In this document: piece by piece, positions 23,660 through 37,300 of the stretch
How positions within the stretch are numbered: the stretch's first letter is position 1
Layout: each line of letters opens with the position of its first letter
DNA from: Hofstenia miamia
Lineage: Eukaryota > Xenacoelomorpha > Acoela > Hofsteniidae
Reading direction: 5' to 3'
DNA: 64,000 nt
Assembly (NCBI GenBank): GCA_900660155.1
Contig: CABFPE010000157.1
Location: 1,020,947 to 1,084,946, forward strand
Translations under genes and position numbers: made by a program
Notes under the pieces: model-generated
Databases searched by the model: none
Told to the model about the DNA's origin: nothing
What the model saw: only the letters and a program-made list of their open reading frames with translations

Positions 23660-24010
23660 TATGTTTTGTAATTATTTGCACAAATATTTGGTGTTTTGTA
23701 ATTTTTTAGTTTTTTGTAGCACTTCAAATAATTTTCTTTATTTTTTAGTTTTTCATATCATTGTAAACAGAAGTATTTCAATATACAAAACACCAATATA
23801 TGTGAAAAGTTACAAAGCACCAATATATGTGATGCATTGAACTTTTTTAATTTTAGAGAAAAAATTGAAATTATAAAAAAACTACATGATAATATCTTAG
23901 TTTAAGGATACAATTGATTTTTTTATTAAAAAACTTTTCATCCCTCTTGAATGCATTTTGGTGTTTTGTACCCTTTTAAATTGAAAAAAATTGGTGTTTT
24001 GTAATGCAAG
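23660..24010. mobile_element. Element built from TTGGTGTTTTGTA words
   Basis: The word TTGGTGTTTTGTA occurs near 23689, 23957 and 23990. Its reverse complement TACAAAACACCAA (once as TACAAAGCACCAA) occurs near 23785 and 23811. No coding potential and no clear TIR are seen. The layout, with one word repeated in both orientations, is like that of the hAT MITEs elsewhere in the window, but the family is unknown. Confidence 0.45.
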
Positions 24011-24368
24011 AAAGGTAAAAGTTTCAACAACTGACTTGTCTATTTAAGATCTTCTCTGTATTTATCGAGTTTTTTAAATTTACTGCTCTCCTATTTTTGT
24101 TCAGTAAAATATTAATAAAATTTTCTCACTTTAATTCATGTTCATGTAAATAAATTTAATTTCTTCCTGGAGTTGAGGCTTTTTTGCTCATTATGCAGTG
24201 ATTTATAGTTGTCACATTCTCATTTGTAAACGACTGAAGGAGCATGCTCATTAGTGGAGCATCCCTTTCATTTACATTTTCGTCTTGTGTGATTGAACGC
24301 ATACTAAACTTGCATGTATAACACATGGCCACGCAAGCAAAACACTACATATTATCTATCACGCACAT

Positions 24369-24497
24369 TAGCGATGTACGATTAACCATGCCCAGCCATA
24401 CGGATAATAATTCTAAAAAATATACATATCCGCAAATACCCGTGGGTACGTGCGGATAAAACCGGGCACCCGTAATATCTATATCCGCACATTACTT
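24369..24497. mobile_element. Short decayed CCCGTGGGTACG-word element
   Basis: The ends TAGCGATGTACG and (reverse complement) AAGTAATGTGCG are similar. Words such as CCCGTGGGTACGTGCGG and CGGGCACCCG fill the interior. No target duplication is seen. Confidence 0.4.
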
Positions 24498-24684
24498 GAA
24501 TAACATTTGTAGTAATAGGATTTGTACAATTTTTTTACTAGAGATGTTATCCGGTACTTATCTTTTTATCAGGTGCTATGAATATCAATTTTCAAAAATT
24601 TTAAAACTTTTTCTTCGCTGTTATAAGGATTTAATAGTTAGTTGGTAATTTATGTACTTAATAACATATTACTTGAGTGGTCCC

Positions 24685-24709
24685 TATATATATATATATA
24701 TATATATAC
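24685..24709. repeat. (TA)n microsatellite
   Basis: Short TA run. Confidence 0.9.
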
Positions 24710-26137
24710 ATTATTGAGAAATTCTCTGAAGCTGCTAGTTTCTTGTCATTTTTCAATCTTTTTCTGTATTGTATTGATAGTTATAATTTCAAATTTTTTC
24801 TAAGTATATTTTTGTGGCTCTTCAATATTTTTCAAATATTTGCTGATTTTATCCAAACGACTGTTATTCTTATAATTTGAGCATGAGTTGAACATTCTGT
24901 TTACTATAATCGAAACAATATTTATTTTATGACACTCATCACAATGTGAAACAAATGGAATATATAAACCTGTATATGTTGTATTTTGCTACTACTTGGT
25001 GGAATTAGGATTAGTTACTATAAGATTAAGAAAATCTATGATATTGTCTTTTTCATGCTCTATTTTATTGAGTCATTTCAGAAAGAACTACGAGCTTAAG
25101 CAAGGATTCATCTCAACAGAGGTTATTAAAGTTGTGGATGACACTATCAAAGCAAAATATTTGAACATAAATTTGTAGGTACTTATATATATATTAAATG
25201 CTATAAATGGTAAACTTGCAGTGTAGCGACATTTACATTAAAAGAAATTTCCAAGATCCACAGCAAATGACCATATTTACTTTCAGAATTTTTCTGATAC
25301 ATCGTTTCAGCATACATTATAAATTCCATAGGCCAATATATATACATGTCAAAAGGGAAATCTTAAAATATTGGGAGTACATTATTATAAGAAAGTAAAA
25401 TAATTAAAATGGATTTACATTTACTAGAGTTAAATTAGCGTTGTCAAAAAAAATGAGAGCATCGTGTAAGTTATTCTAATTGATTAGAGAATAAAATTAT
25501 ATTAGTTAAGTGTTGTCGGTGATTACTTTTAATTCACTTCTTGTCCTTTTGTAAAAAGACTTTCTTTTTCAAAGTTAATCTACTATCCTTTCATGCTCCT
25601 GATTTGATTTATTATGAAGGAAATTTGCCTCGAACAGTTCTTCAAAGCTGGATTTGCCATTTTCAATATTCGTACAAGATTTACACAACATAAATTACAT
25701 AGTTAGCGTTGTCAGAAAGCTGAAACTTTTAAGATTCTTAAATATCCCAATAACGCATCGTAGGAATAGAAATGACGAGTGTGCTGAAACTTTCAGTTAA
25801 TTCTCGAATACATTCTGCTCAAAGCACTATAAATATATTCAATTCTCTATCTTACTATATTAATAAGGTTAGTTCTTCAATACTATATTGCATTCTAACC
25901 GGAAGCCATAATGGAATATGATAACGGTTAGATCGACTCTGCCTTTTTAATGTGTTTTCAAAACTGTATTTTAGCAATATATATGGTTGCTAATGAGCAT
26001 AAGCACAGGCTGGCCATTTGAATACGAAGATTTTAATTTGACGCTTTGTTATCACAAGTGTATTCTAGAATAAAGTCAATAAAGATATGTTATTTTGAGC
26101 TCATTTATGTTAAACATGTGATCATGAAATTGTATCC

Positions 26138-26140
<3 letters not shown>

Positions 26141-26174
<34 letters not shown>
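26141..26174. repeat. (TA)n microsatellite
   Basis: Pure TA run. Confidence 0.95.
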
Positions 26175-26177
<3 letters not shown>

Positions 26178-27915
26178 GGATATTGTGATTATATACGTGC
26201 ATTTTTAAAAAACTGACATTTATGAAATATGCTCTCTACGTACTGCCAATTTACAGGGTCTGTACTGGTAAGAAGGTATTTTTAAAATATTATGCAAACA
26301 ACACTTTTAAATAGACTTTTATTTCACCTGAAATTATATTGTCCCAACGCAACTATCTTAGATAACAAAATATCGTTGGCAATTGTCTGCATTTTAGCAA
26401 TTGGCTATGGTAGTATTGCGGGTCAATGATTTCAATTCCAATAACCAAGCTAAGCACAGAGGTTATGTTCAAAAAGTGACATGCATATATTTTGGTGTTT
26501 CTAGTTCAGAATAATTTATTTTGTTTTTAAGACTTGAAGTGCAAAGCATTTCAAAGAACTTTCAATTCTCCTGCATAAACTTACTTCTAATGCGAAATTG
26601 TATCGATGTTCTGTTCTTCCAGTGAAATCTTTGATATAATTTATCGATTAAATCAATTTTGAATATTAATGACTGATTTCAAATTTACATTATTTCGATT
26701 TTTTTTGAAAATTTAGTAGTACTTCATGAATTCAGATTGAGTTTTTCTCAACACTATTAGATGCTATCATGCAACGAAATGCATTTTATGATTTGGGATG
26801 GAAAATAGTAATTTTGAATTTCAATAATTTTGACAAAGAAGTTTTTTCTATTTTTTCATTGAATATGAGCAAATAGAAATATTTTAAAAAAGCTTTGTAT
26901 TTGCTTTGCATTTTTGAGAAAATATAGCAAGTGTAGTAAGTATTGTTATGTTTTTTAAATACGCTTTGATATTACTGAATTTAATTCCCTATATTTTGAC
27001 ACTTTTATCAAACTATTTGAGTGCAACCATGTAAAAAATAATGGAATAATATTTTTCATCAAAATGAAGAAATACTTCTGTGCTATGTTTTTTTTTAATA
27101 TATTTTGAAAAGCCTAGTGCATATCAATGTTCTTCAACTTTGAATTAACAATGCTTGGCCTAGTTTCTATAATCTACAAAGGACGTCTTGTACTTAGGAG
27201 TCCATGAATATACACTGATGGCATTGCCTATGCACTTAATTGTTCTTAAATTTTTTAAAGTAATAAGAAAATATTCTTGAATGATATATGCATAATTCTA
27301 TTCGGGACTTAAAAAATATTTTTCAATTTTTAGGTAGAAGTCATGTAATGCGATTCCAAGATACATAGATAAAAAGTTACTTTTTTAATGTTAAGAAGTT
27401 GTACAAATTTTAAAAAATTGACTGGCAAGGAATTTCTTATGAAACATAAAATGAAATGTTAGTGGTACTTCTCAATTCAAAAATTTGCAGTTAATGTATC
27501 GGTAGTTGATACTACAAACTGATTAATTTAGTTTCAAACCAATTTCAAACATATATATTGTATTATACAACAGTTTTGAATATTTGGTTTGCTTTGGTAA
27601 ATATAAGTATAATATCATTCCAAAATGAAATACAAAATTTGTTAATGTCAAATTATACATGTGATTTGAGCTATTTATCGTATACAATTCGACAGGTGGC
27701 GTTACTACACATGCTTTCAGTTAGCAATTTATAATTCTTTGCATTGTTTGGCTTGTAATTATTTGACAAAACATTAAACGCTTGAAGAAACAAATATCTG
27801 GAAACCGGACGCTTTAGCATTCAGTCTTATCTCCACCAATCATATGCCACCACTAGAGTGAAATAAAAAACATTTATAGAGGATAGATTGAAGTGTTTTC
27901 AGTCTATGCGTTCGC

Positions 27916-28146
27916 ATGGATTTTGAACAAAGCAAACCCAATTTTCAAAACTGGACATTTGCTAAATCTGATACTAAGCAACCTGCTATAAGTGATTTTC
28001 AGAAATTCAACGCTGGCCCACGACAGGTGCGCGTGAAATTCACCTTTATCACAGTTGGGGATATCGACACTAAATCTCAACGTTTCATAGCAGAAGTTCT
28101 TATTCAAGCTAAATGGACAGAACCAGCTCTACGTGGCATACATGAG
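27916..28146 (+). CDS. Ion-channel exon 1: N-terminal ligand-binding strands
   Basis: It has 77 codons from ATG to the donor CATGAG/GTCAGA. RVKFTFITVGDIDTKSQRF and VLIQAKWTEPAL fit beta strands 1-2 of the family (VxFxIxxVxDIDTxxQxF, QxxWxDP). An in-frame stop lies at 27889-27891, and an AG at 27901-27902 could be an acceptor for a non-coding first exon. Confidence 0.85.
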
Positions 28147-31100
28147 GTCAGACACGTTTTGATAATATTTCTTAAATTACTATAACAATGTTTGTTGTTA
28201 TTTCAAGGGCGTCCTAAATATTTACTGATTTTGTATGTTCATTATAAGTTTTGTAGAATATATTCAAAAGAGTACAACCTTTAATAATGGTATAAGAATG
28301 CAAGTAGGTATCCACTTAAATAAACGTTTAAAAATTTTTGATAATGCCAATTTTGCACGAATTGTCTAAAACATGATTTTATCTATTAGTAGGTGTCACA
28401 TAACAAGGTTACTTAAATGAGGCATGTTAATTTACATGTAGTTAATTATGCGCGCGTGTGTGTGCATGTGCAGTAGTGGTTGCCTTCCATATACAATAGA
28501 ATTTAACAATATGATAAATTGGTTCAAATGCAATGACCAATTAGTATAAACTGAAGTTTCAATGGTAGAAACTAGACGAAATCATATGGGAAATTTATAT
28601 AATATAATGCATACGGTAGGACTGCTAGGCAGTCAAAAACCAAAGATGTTATTAGAAATTTGATGGTAACCAGTAAAATCCAGTGAACTAAGAACACTGT
28701 TCTGGATCATATACATGTAAATATACAAAACGACATTTGGGAACAAGAATTAAGGAGCATATTAACGGACATCTAAGATCAGAAATATTTATGCATTAAC
28801 TATCCATCTAAAGAAAGTAATTTTTGCATGCAACTGAGATCACAACATCCTAAAATAGGCGAAGCTTTAATCAAGCAAATAAAGAACATTCATTACTAAC
28901 TAAGCAACAAAGCATGATAACACTAAATTTATTTTAAGCGGCATGCAGTAATTATATATAGAAGTGGTCAATTGTAAATATTACTTCTCCGCATGTTTGT
29001 TATTGATAATGATTTTGAGAATCGAAACCGGTCTATATTTTTCATAAAGTCTAAAAATGAATATATTTAGGTATTGTTTAATAAACTTGGGTGTTGCTTC
29101 TCACATGGGAGCCTCGGTGTGTTTAAAACTAACACCGATGACACTTGTAAAATTTAAGTGTGTGATAAGCGCATTGTGAAATGCTCATATGTAGATTTAA
29201 CGAATTAATACAATTGAGGTTCACACATTTTCTAAAATAGGTCAATTGTAAAACCTAGTATAATTCTGTTATGTTCATACTTACTGTAATTGCATTTACA
29301 ACTTCCCTAGACTGTCAGTGCATTAATTGGGAACACTAGAAAACATTGAAATTTTAAATAAGAAATGAATTTTCGCATAAACTCTTCAATTAAATTTTTG
29401 AGTGCAACAAAAGTCAATTATCTTCACTCAGTCTGAGCTATTTTTTCAATCACTTTAAAACCAAAACATTGTTTAAAACAAAGTTATTCTTAATTTAGGA
29501 ATTTAGCCATTTTTATGCATTGGTAATGGACAATCGAATATGAAATGGAAAATAAGGCACATCCAGGAGTGACACACCTTTTTCCAATTATTCGATGAAT
29601 AATATGTGAAAAACTTCATTCTAAAAACACCTTTCAGTAACGTTTTACGTTCTAAGAAACAAAATGCTATAAAAATTAGAAAGATTGTGTTTCAAAACTT
29701 TGGTATTATCATTTTTTTGAAATATGTTAAGTTTAGCGTAGACTGTTTTCCCCGTTCATCTTATTTTACACATAATATAGATTATACAATTTTGAATTAC
29801 TAAGTTTATAATTTATCTTAAAAAGACATTGTTACAGTTTTGTCTATTATTTGGTGTGTAATACTATAAATAAATATGAATTTTTAGTAAAAATTCGTAT
29901 TCATTGCCAAGAGGTATATTTTAAAAATATACTTCACAGCATTCACACCGACTAAAGTGTGCTAAGAAAAGTTTGTTTAGTTGTGTGGAACGAAGCGTGT
30001 GCAACCTGTTACGGTAACGCTTTCCATTTTAGTGTGTATTTATGGCTTTCAGGTATTGGGTTAAAACCTCTTTGTATGATTATATTCTGTAACATGTGGT
30101 TTTTAGACATTTCTTTTCAATATTTGAGCAGGTTTTCAATATATTCTATCCTCTTTCTAATTGTTGAACATTTATTTGTAAATAACAGACCAGTTCTTAA
30201 TATGGACCGCAACCGAATGTTAAAATATATTTCAAGTATATAAAATATATTTCTAATCATTTCCATGAATTTTTAAATCGAGATTTTTATTATAGCAAAA
30301 TATTTCATTTAGTACGTTCTCTTGCTTTGTATAGCCAGAGAGCAAGTCATTTTCTAAGAAAATTATTCATGATTGAGAAAACTATGGGTGTTTCTTGTTA
30401 TTAACATCTTCGAATTCTCCATAGAAACTTATGAGACAGAATGATATTATGACATGAGGATAGAAATAGCTGAGAAATTTTCTTGTTGTATAGAAACATC
30501 ACTCACATGGAAGGATTTTAATCATATTAAGTTACTAGTAGTGGATATTTTTGACCGGAGTTATACTACTGTTACTTTTAATAGAACATCGTATACAAAA
30601 TTTCATAGTATGCATATTTTACAAAAAATGTTAGTAATAGTTATATTATGTTACTTACGTATTATAATACTAGTTTTGTAATTCTAAGAGCTGTTAAATT
30701 AGCGTCGCGAAGAGATAGACGATTAATTATCTACTTCCCAACCAACCTTCTTCCTTCAATAGAAAATGAGGGACACAGCGATTATCAATTACTGAAAATG
30801 GTGTTTTGTATTCATTAAACCGTGCAGCTTTTAGTAGACTCAACTGTTTAATGCCATGCTGGAATTTGTACTAAAAGCGCAATAATCTTGAGTACAAATC
30901 TGCTATTAAATAATATATTTTCAATTCACCATATATCTCAATCAACTCCAAGTGATTGCTAATACCAAATATTATTTTAGTAATTTTTGTTTTAAAATAT
31001 AAAGCAATAAATAAATTCCTGTCACATTAAAATGAGTTTGCTAGAGTCTTGTTATTGGTAGTAGTGATGTGCAGGTAGAGGTTTTTTAATGCCACATCCA

Positions 31101-34100
31101 CCCAACAAAAAATAATTTACCTCCTGTACCCAACCGTATCCGAAACTTTTACTCGTACCCACCCGTACCCGAGAATAAAAGTATTTTTGCTGTTAATAAA
31201 TAGTTTAACCAATTTCAGCAACATTGCGAAAATATCATTGCATATTTATTTTTCATAAATGTATTTGTAATTGTTTTTGAGAAAATCATATTTAAAATAA
31301 ACACAATGAGGAATTAGAGATGAACATGGTCCGGGCTTGGGTTGAGTTATTGGAAAAATGGGCTGAAATTTCAAATATAACTTAGTATGGCTCAGCAGTG
31401 CACTCAAATCAACCCAAATGCCATATAAATTATAAACAATGTGCTGAATAGCAATATTCACATTCCAAAATTTTACATCTTAGTCTAGATTGAAGAGCGT
31501 AACCGTACCCGATAATAATTATGTGCACGCGCCCTTACCCGTGGGTATGAGCAGGTAAAACCGGTTATCCGCGGGCAGTACCCGTACCCACACATCACTA
31601 CTTAGTACCCTTCATTGAACTTAGCTTCATTTATAATGCTGCTGATTCCAAAGATTATTGCAAATATATTTACAGAATTGTGTTAAATCTTGAAGACCTC
31701 CGTCTACGAGACATCGATTTTGTTTTGATGTTTTTCTATCTTTAACTTAATAGTGTGGCTATGGACATTTTTAAGCAAAAATTTCTAAAACTAGAATATT
31801 GCAGCCATGCATTTAAAGATTTGTATATAGGAGGTATTTGGGAATGCACTGTTAAAATTAGCCCATCTTTAAAAGAAGTATTTCCACTGCAGTTGATTAT
31901 TGGAATTAACCTTATGGCATTTCTTGCATTACTCACTGAAACATGACACTGTTGCTATGACAACAAGTTTTTGTCTATATTCAGAGAATGAAACAGTACA
32001 TTTTGTCGAATGAATTTTTAATTGAGGTTCAGACTGATAAAAAATGCAGCTAGTAAGTAATTATTCTGTCAAAAACAACAATCATCAAACATAAGCTAAT
32101 GAGTTTCTGGTATTAAAGTGTGCAAATAAAATTAATATTTTTTAATTTATAAAATGTTACGATAAAATTACGTCATCACCTTTAACAGCACATCAAATTA
32201 TTGTTAATATCGAATGCCGAAAACCAAGTTGAATATCTCACATATGGGAAAACTTAGAAAATACAAAATGGCGTCATCTAAGAAAAAATTGTTAGCTAAA
32301 AACAGATCGAGATTCTAAATGAAAACAAAGATTTTTACAATTCACTTCTAGAAATAGTAATAGGCCTAGTATATTAGCCCATATCATACCTTCTCAAAGC
32401 AGGGGCTGAAAAAAGGCGGGAGCCGAGGGGGCCCGGACCCCCTCTAAAATATAAATACTTCGCTAAAGTGGTGCAAAAAATTACAAACCAAATTATTTTA
32501 TACCCAATAGGGTGCATCAAATTTGTGTATTCAAATTCAATAATATGGGCGGACATCACCAACATGCACCTTCTCCAAAATTACAAGAAGCACTTCTTTG
32601 ACTTCTCAAAACCCAGCACAATTTTTCGTAATTTTAAAATTTCACAGATTTTAGCAAGATTTTTTCATTTTGGGATGCTTGATTTTCTTGAATTTCATCA
32701 AAATATTCAACAAAATTTGACGAGTAGGCACACATTCATAATTTTGCGTGAACATTTTGTTATTTTCTTTATCCTATATCAATCAAAATTGACCAAAAAT
32801 TTCGCATTTGTAGTGCAAAATGAAATCATATAATTTTAAAAATATGTATTCAGTTTAGTGCATATTTTTAAGAAAAATATTATACAAAAATACCGTTGTT
32901 TCTAAAAATAATCAAATTTTGTTGAAAAAATAATACAAATTCTCGCAATTGCCTAATATCCATATTACTACTTTGGGCTAAAAACAATGAAATAATTAAA
33001 ATTTATAAAAAATTCTTTTGGTTCTTGAGAAGTTGCACAAATTGTATATTTGCATTTTTGGAGTTAGTACAATGATGGTGAGGTTCATGCCAAAATTTGA
33101 AATTAAAAATTCAATACTTTTTAACAAGCCGTAGTACCGAATTATGCACTTAGCATTTTGTCTTGCATTGAGCGCCCTCTAAAAAATATTTCTGTAGCCG
33201 CCACTGCGTCAGAGAAAACTGACACTAATACTTGATAATTAATTTGAACAATGCAAGCAATAAACGTATGTTTAATATTTGATATTATTACAATTATATT
33301 CCCAAAACATTTCACTTATGATAACTACAATCAACATATTGTGGTCAATGAAAAATCCTTGTATTGCAAATGTATATGATAGATCAAACAGTTTTTATTT
33401 CAATTATTTCTTCAGATTAATTATTTAAGATTTTAAATCAGGGTGATAATAATAATGTTGAATAAATTAAAAACTAATTGGGTTATTCCGAAATTGTTCC
33501 TTACCCTTCAAATTAACGCGAATAATAGTTAGATTAAAAACAATGGGGTCTCCGGCGACCCCACTCTTGTCATTCTGGTTTTATATGTTATTTCCAATTT
33601 CCTACGATCTTAAGGTCCCAAAAAGATTACCAGAAAGGGCAGTGCGCTTAAACCTTCCCAGAGAGTTGCCTCCTCACGGTGGTTTTCTGGATAATCCAGC
33701 CAGTCAAGCTGAAAGGCGAAAGCTGAACCAGAAGGGTGGTGCTTAGCTAACACTCGACGGGTGCGTCCCTGGACGAAGTCCTGCACCAAGGTAGAAGAAG
33801 GTGCCACCATGTGTACTTTGTATATGTGAGGGAGGTAACGGTCTGTTTAGTTTTTCGGGTAGACAGACATCGACACAGTGGTAAAACTGTCAGCAAGACT
33901 GCTACTGGTGCCAGTTTTTATGAGTGCGTTTCATGGGGCAGTCATACAGGGATGAGTCTCTGTCTCTGACCTATAAGATAGGCCTAGGCCAGCATTTGAT
34001 GTGTTGTCATGTGAGGCAGCTTTCTATGTGACAGGTAGTTATGATCAGACATATTTCAATTTCGCCACGGAGTTTCATACCACTAGATGCTTGCATTTAG

Positions 34101-34351
34101 TGTTGCATACTCCAATATAGTTCCCGGATCGTTGATAGCACCCACCAGACGCTCTCTGCTTGGCACTCTGCGTGCCAGGGGTTTCTCACTATCGAATCGG
34201 CCTTTGTGGTATACTTCCTGGGGTTAAGGTCCTGACTTGGATCGTGGATTCACCCACTCATCAGTGTGTCGATTGCTTGAGTAACCTCGACCAGAAAAAT
34301 ACTCAGTTATCTGCAAGACAACTCTACAGTAGATGCCTGTCCTATATATAC

Positions 34352-34396
<45 letters not shown>

Positions 34397-37300
34397 GTAT
34401 ATAAATATAAGTGCCTTAAAAACTGTATTTATACCAACGGTCTTTAAAATGTTTCATAGTTGTTGAAAAAAGTCTTAGTAAGTCTTTAATATTTAACGTT
34501 ATTTGAAATATAGCATGTGTTTATTCGTCACCATTAATGAGAAAATAGCAGGTGGCACTAATAATAGATAATTTTTTTGATAGCATTCAAAGTTAACAAG
34601 TAAATCTATAAAGTGCATCGAGCGTATGGTGAACTACTTGAACAATCTTCAAAGTTCGTGTACGAATGAGCATATGATGACATCAAGTGATTAAAAAGGA
34701 AAAATCCAAGAAATTTTTTAGACAAGTGATGTGTACCCTAACGTTTTAATCAGGGTAGGAAAAAACGTTTTTAATTAATAAAAAACTTTTTAAGCGCTTT
34801 TTTCTATTAAAATTAGGGTTTTAAAACACCTGAGCAATTAATAAGAAAAAAACGACTTTACATGAAAAGCTTTATTTTTTCTTCATGACTGTTTGGAGAA
34901 AGGTCCATTTTTGGAGTTTTTCATGTTAAAGATAGTTGCGCAATTCCGCCTGAGTGAGTGAGTCTCATCATCCTGAGAAACTCCTTTCTTTGGAAGCAGA
35001 GCTTCCTATAAACTGCGGCGGCGATGTAATTCACCGCTCGCTTGATATGTTTAATTTACATTACATTACAAAATACAATTACAACTACAGCAACATTCAA
35101 CGTTGTCATAATAAAAAATACTTTTAAAAAATATCAATAAAACCAGGTGTTTTAAAACATGTCTTAAAATGTGTTTTAAAACAGGGGTTTTTTTTTAATT
35201 TGCCAACCCAGATTTTAATAGTAACTTTTAGTTTCTATGGTTTACAAAATTTTGCATTTATTTTGTTAATAAGTTTCTCGGAAATCTTATTACATACTTT
35301 ATTTATTTGGTAGTTGGAATTCAAAATATTTTCTACAAGTTTTTTCAATGCCGTTGCCGTTTCATGAACTGAAATTATTGCAATTTGTGTCAAACTCTAT
35401 TGCTATAGTGCTCGCTATCTAAATCATCCGTGATAATCATTCCAACTCTAGGTGAAGTTTAAGATATTTTAATAAGTTTATAAAAGAAGTTTTTATTTTT
35501 AGTTAACAGATTGTGTGTAAGTACAATTTAATTTTAAAAATTATAGTTTTTTCACATGCACATCTTACGAGTTTTAATTTAACTTTAACCCTATAGCACT
35601 CAATATTTTATAGGTTAGGTTGAAATTTGTAATCTATTTTCAAAAAACTCAACAGCCAACCAAACTTCAATTTTTCCAAAACATATTTTGAAAAAACGTC
35701 TTTTTTACTGATGATTTAGGTTGTTTATCGGATATGCTGTAAACAGTGTTGTGCTTTATTTTGTGCCGTGTCGTTCCGAGCTGTGCCGTGCCGTGCTCGT
35801 GCCCTTTATTACAGAAAATTTCGTGCTCTTACCCATATTAAAATTCATATGGAATATATTTGTTATTTTGATTTTCTAAATCTATTGTTTACATATTAAA
35901 TTCATCAAAAGGTTTGTTTCTTGAACAATTTAAGCTGTTAAAACAATTTGCTGTCAATGACATTTCATTCATACAGGTTTAATCTAAGATGCCTTTTACA
36001 TTCAACTAAATAAAATTGCTGAAAAATAATTCAAATCGCGTTTCACTACAGATGATTAAAAATCACATATTGATTTCCAACGTTCGTGCTATGCGGGGGT
36101 GAAAATAGATTTTATAATTTCGCGCCGTGTCGTGCTTATGCTGAAAATGAAGGCACGGTTCCAGCACTGGCTGTAAAACAATGGCGCAAAATCATAATTC
36201 CCTAATTTCTTTCATTTTTAATAGTTTGGGGTGGTTTGTGCCTAAATGGGGTTCATTTCACATAATATAATAAATATTCATATATTTTATTCAACGTTTT
36301 AAACCCAATTTGACTTTTGAATGCGGTCGAGTTCTTCAACAATGTGGTACAAAATCTCGCACTGTAAAAAAGTCAAAAACAAGCATGATTTCCATCTCAA
36401 AATAGAAACATTGTATTGACAAACGAACTCTCTTAATAGGTAGTTGCATTTATCAAGCCTGAGTCGCTTGAAATCCGAAACGCTTCAACCGATTCGTAAA
36501 TATTGATTTGAATTCATAAATTCCACTTTATCAGAATTACAAAATTATATGACTAAACGATATGGAATATATAAATTCAGTTGTTTTAAGTAATAATTAG
36601 AAATATTAGTAGGAAAAGCAATACAATTATATTGTATTTATAATTAATTGAATAGCTCAATTCCCCCACCCAACCAGAAGCCAGCGACATGCTACTTGAA
36701 TGCGGCAGAAGCCCAACAGTTTTGTAAATATTAGCTGAATTCTCTTCTATGGGAGAGTATGTGAGATTCATCAAGGACATAGTGGAAAGATGTCTCCAAA
36801 AATGATAAACAAGTGGCAACAAGTTTATCTGCAGGAATGGTTTTCACAAGACATTTATAAAATTTATTCAATTTTTTTGCAAAAAAATGAAGCCTTGCTT
36901 AAAAAATTCAAGAAGTAATATTAACAATTAAGGTCTATCCATCGTAATTATTTGATGTGAAAGTGTGCATGTCGACTTCCATATGAACTGTTTATGATTA
37001 TCAGAAACATTAACCCAATATATAACTTTGCATCTACAAATACTTGGTGTTAGACAAGAAGTTTAATTCATTGTTACTCATTTTTCTTAAGCTTTTGGGC
37101 TCACAAACCTTTTTCTTCTTCTGTGCCATAGTTTGTAATTATTACATTCATACACATTATTCTTACCAAATGAAGACAGTCTCATAATACCTCAACTTGA
37201 GTTGTTAACTCACATTTTGTTATGCTGTATAATAATTACTATTAGAAATGATCAAGTTATTTTGAACTGAAAGGTAAAACAGGGAAATTGTTTAGATGGA

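Larger units (their letters stand above)
24498..27890. other. AT-rich DNA upstream of the ion-channel gene
   Basis: Only (TA)n tracts at 24685-24709 and 26141-26174 are recognised. If the receptor gene has an upstream exon or promoter it should lie here, but I cannot point to one. Confidence 0.5.

Noticed and set aside
32468-32833. 121-codon ORF
   Set aside because: Lies in the AT-rich core of a hAT-type MITE and has low-complexity Phe/Ile/Lys composition.
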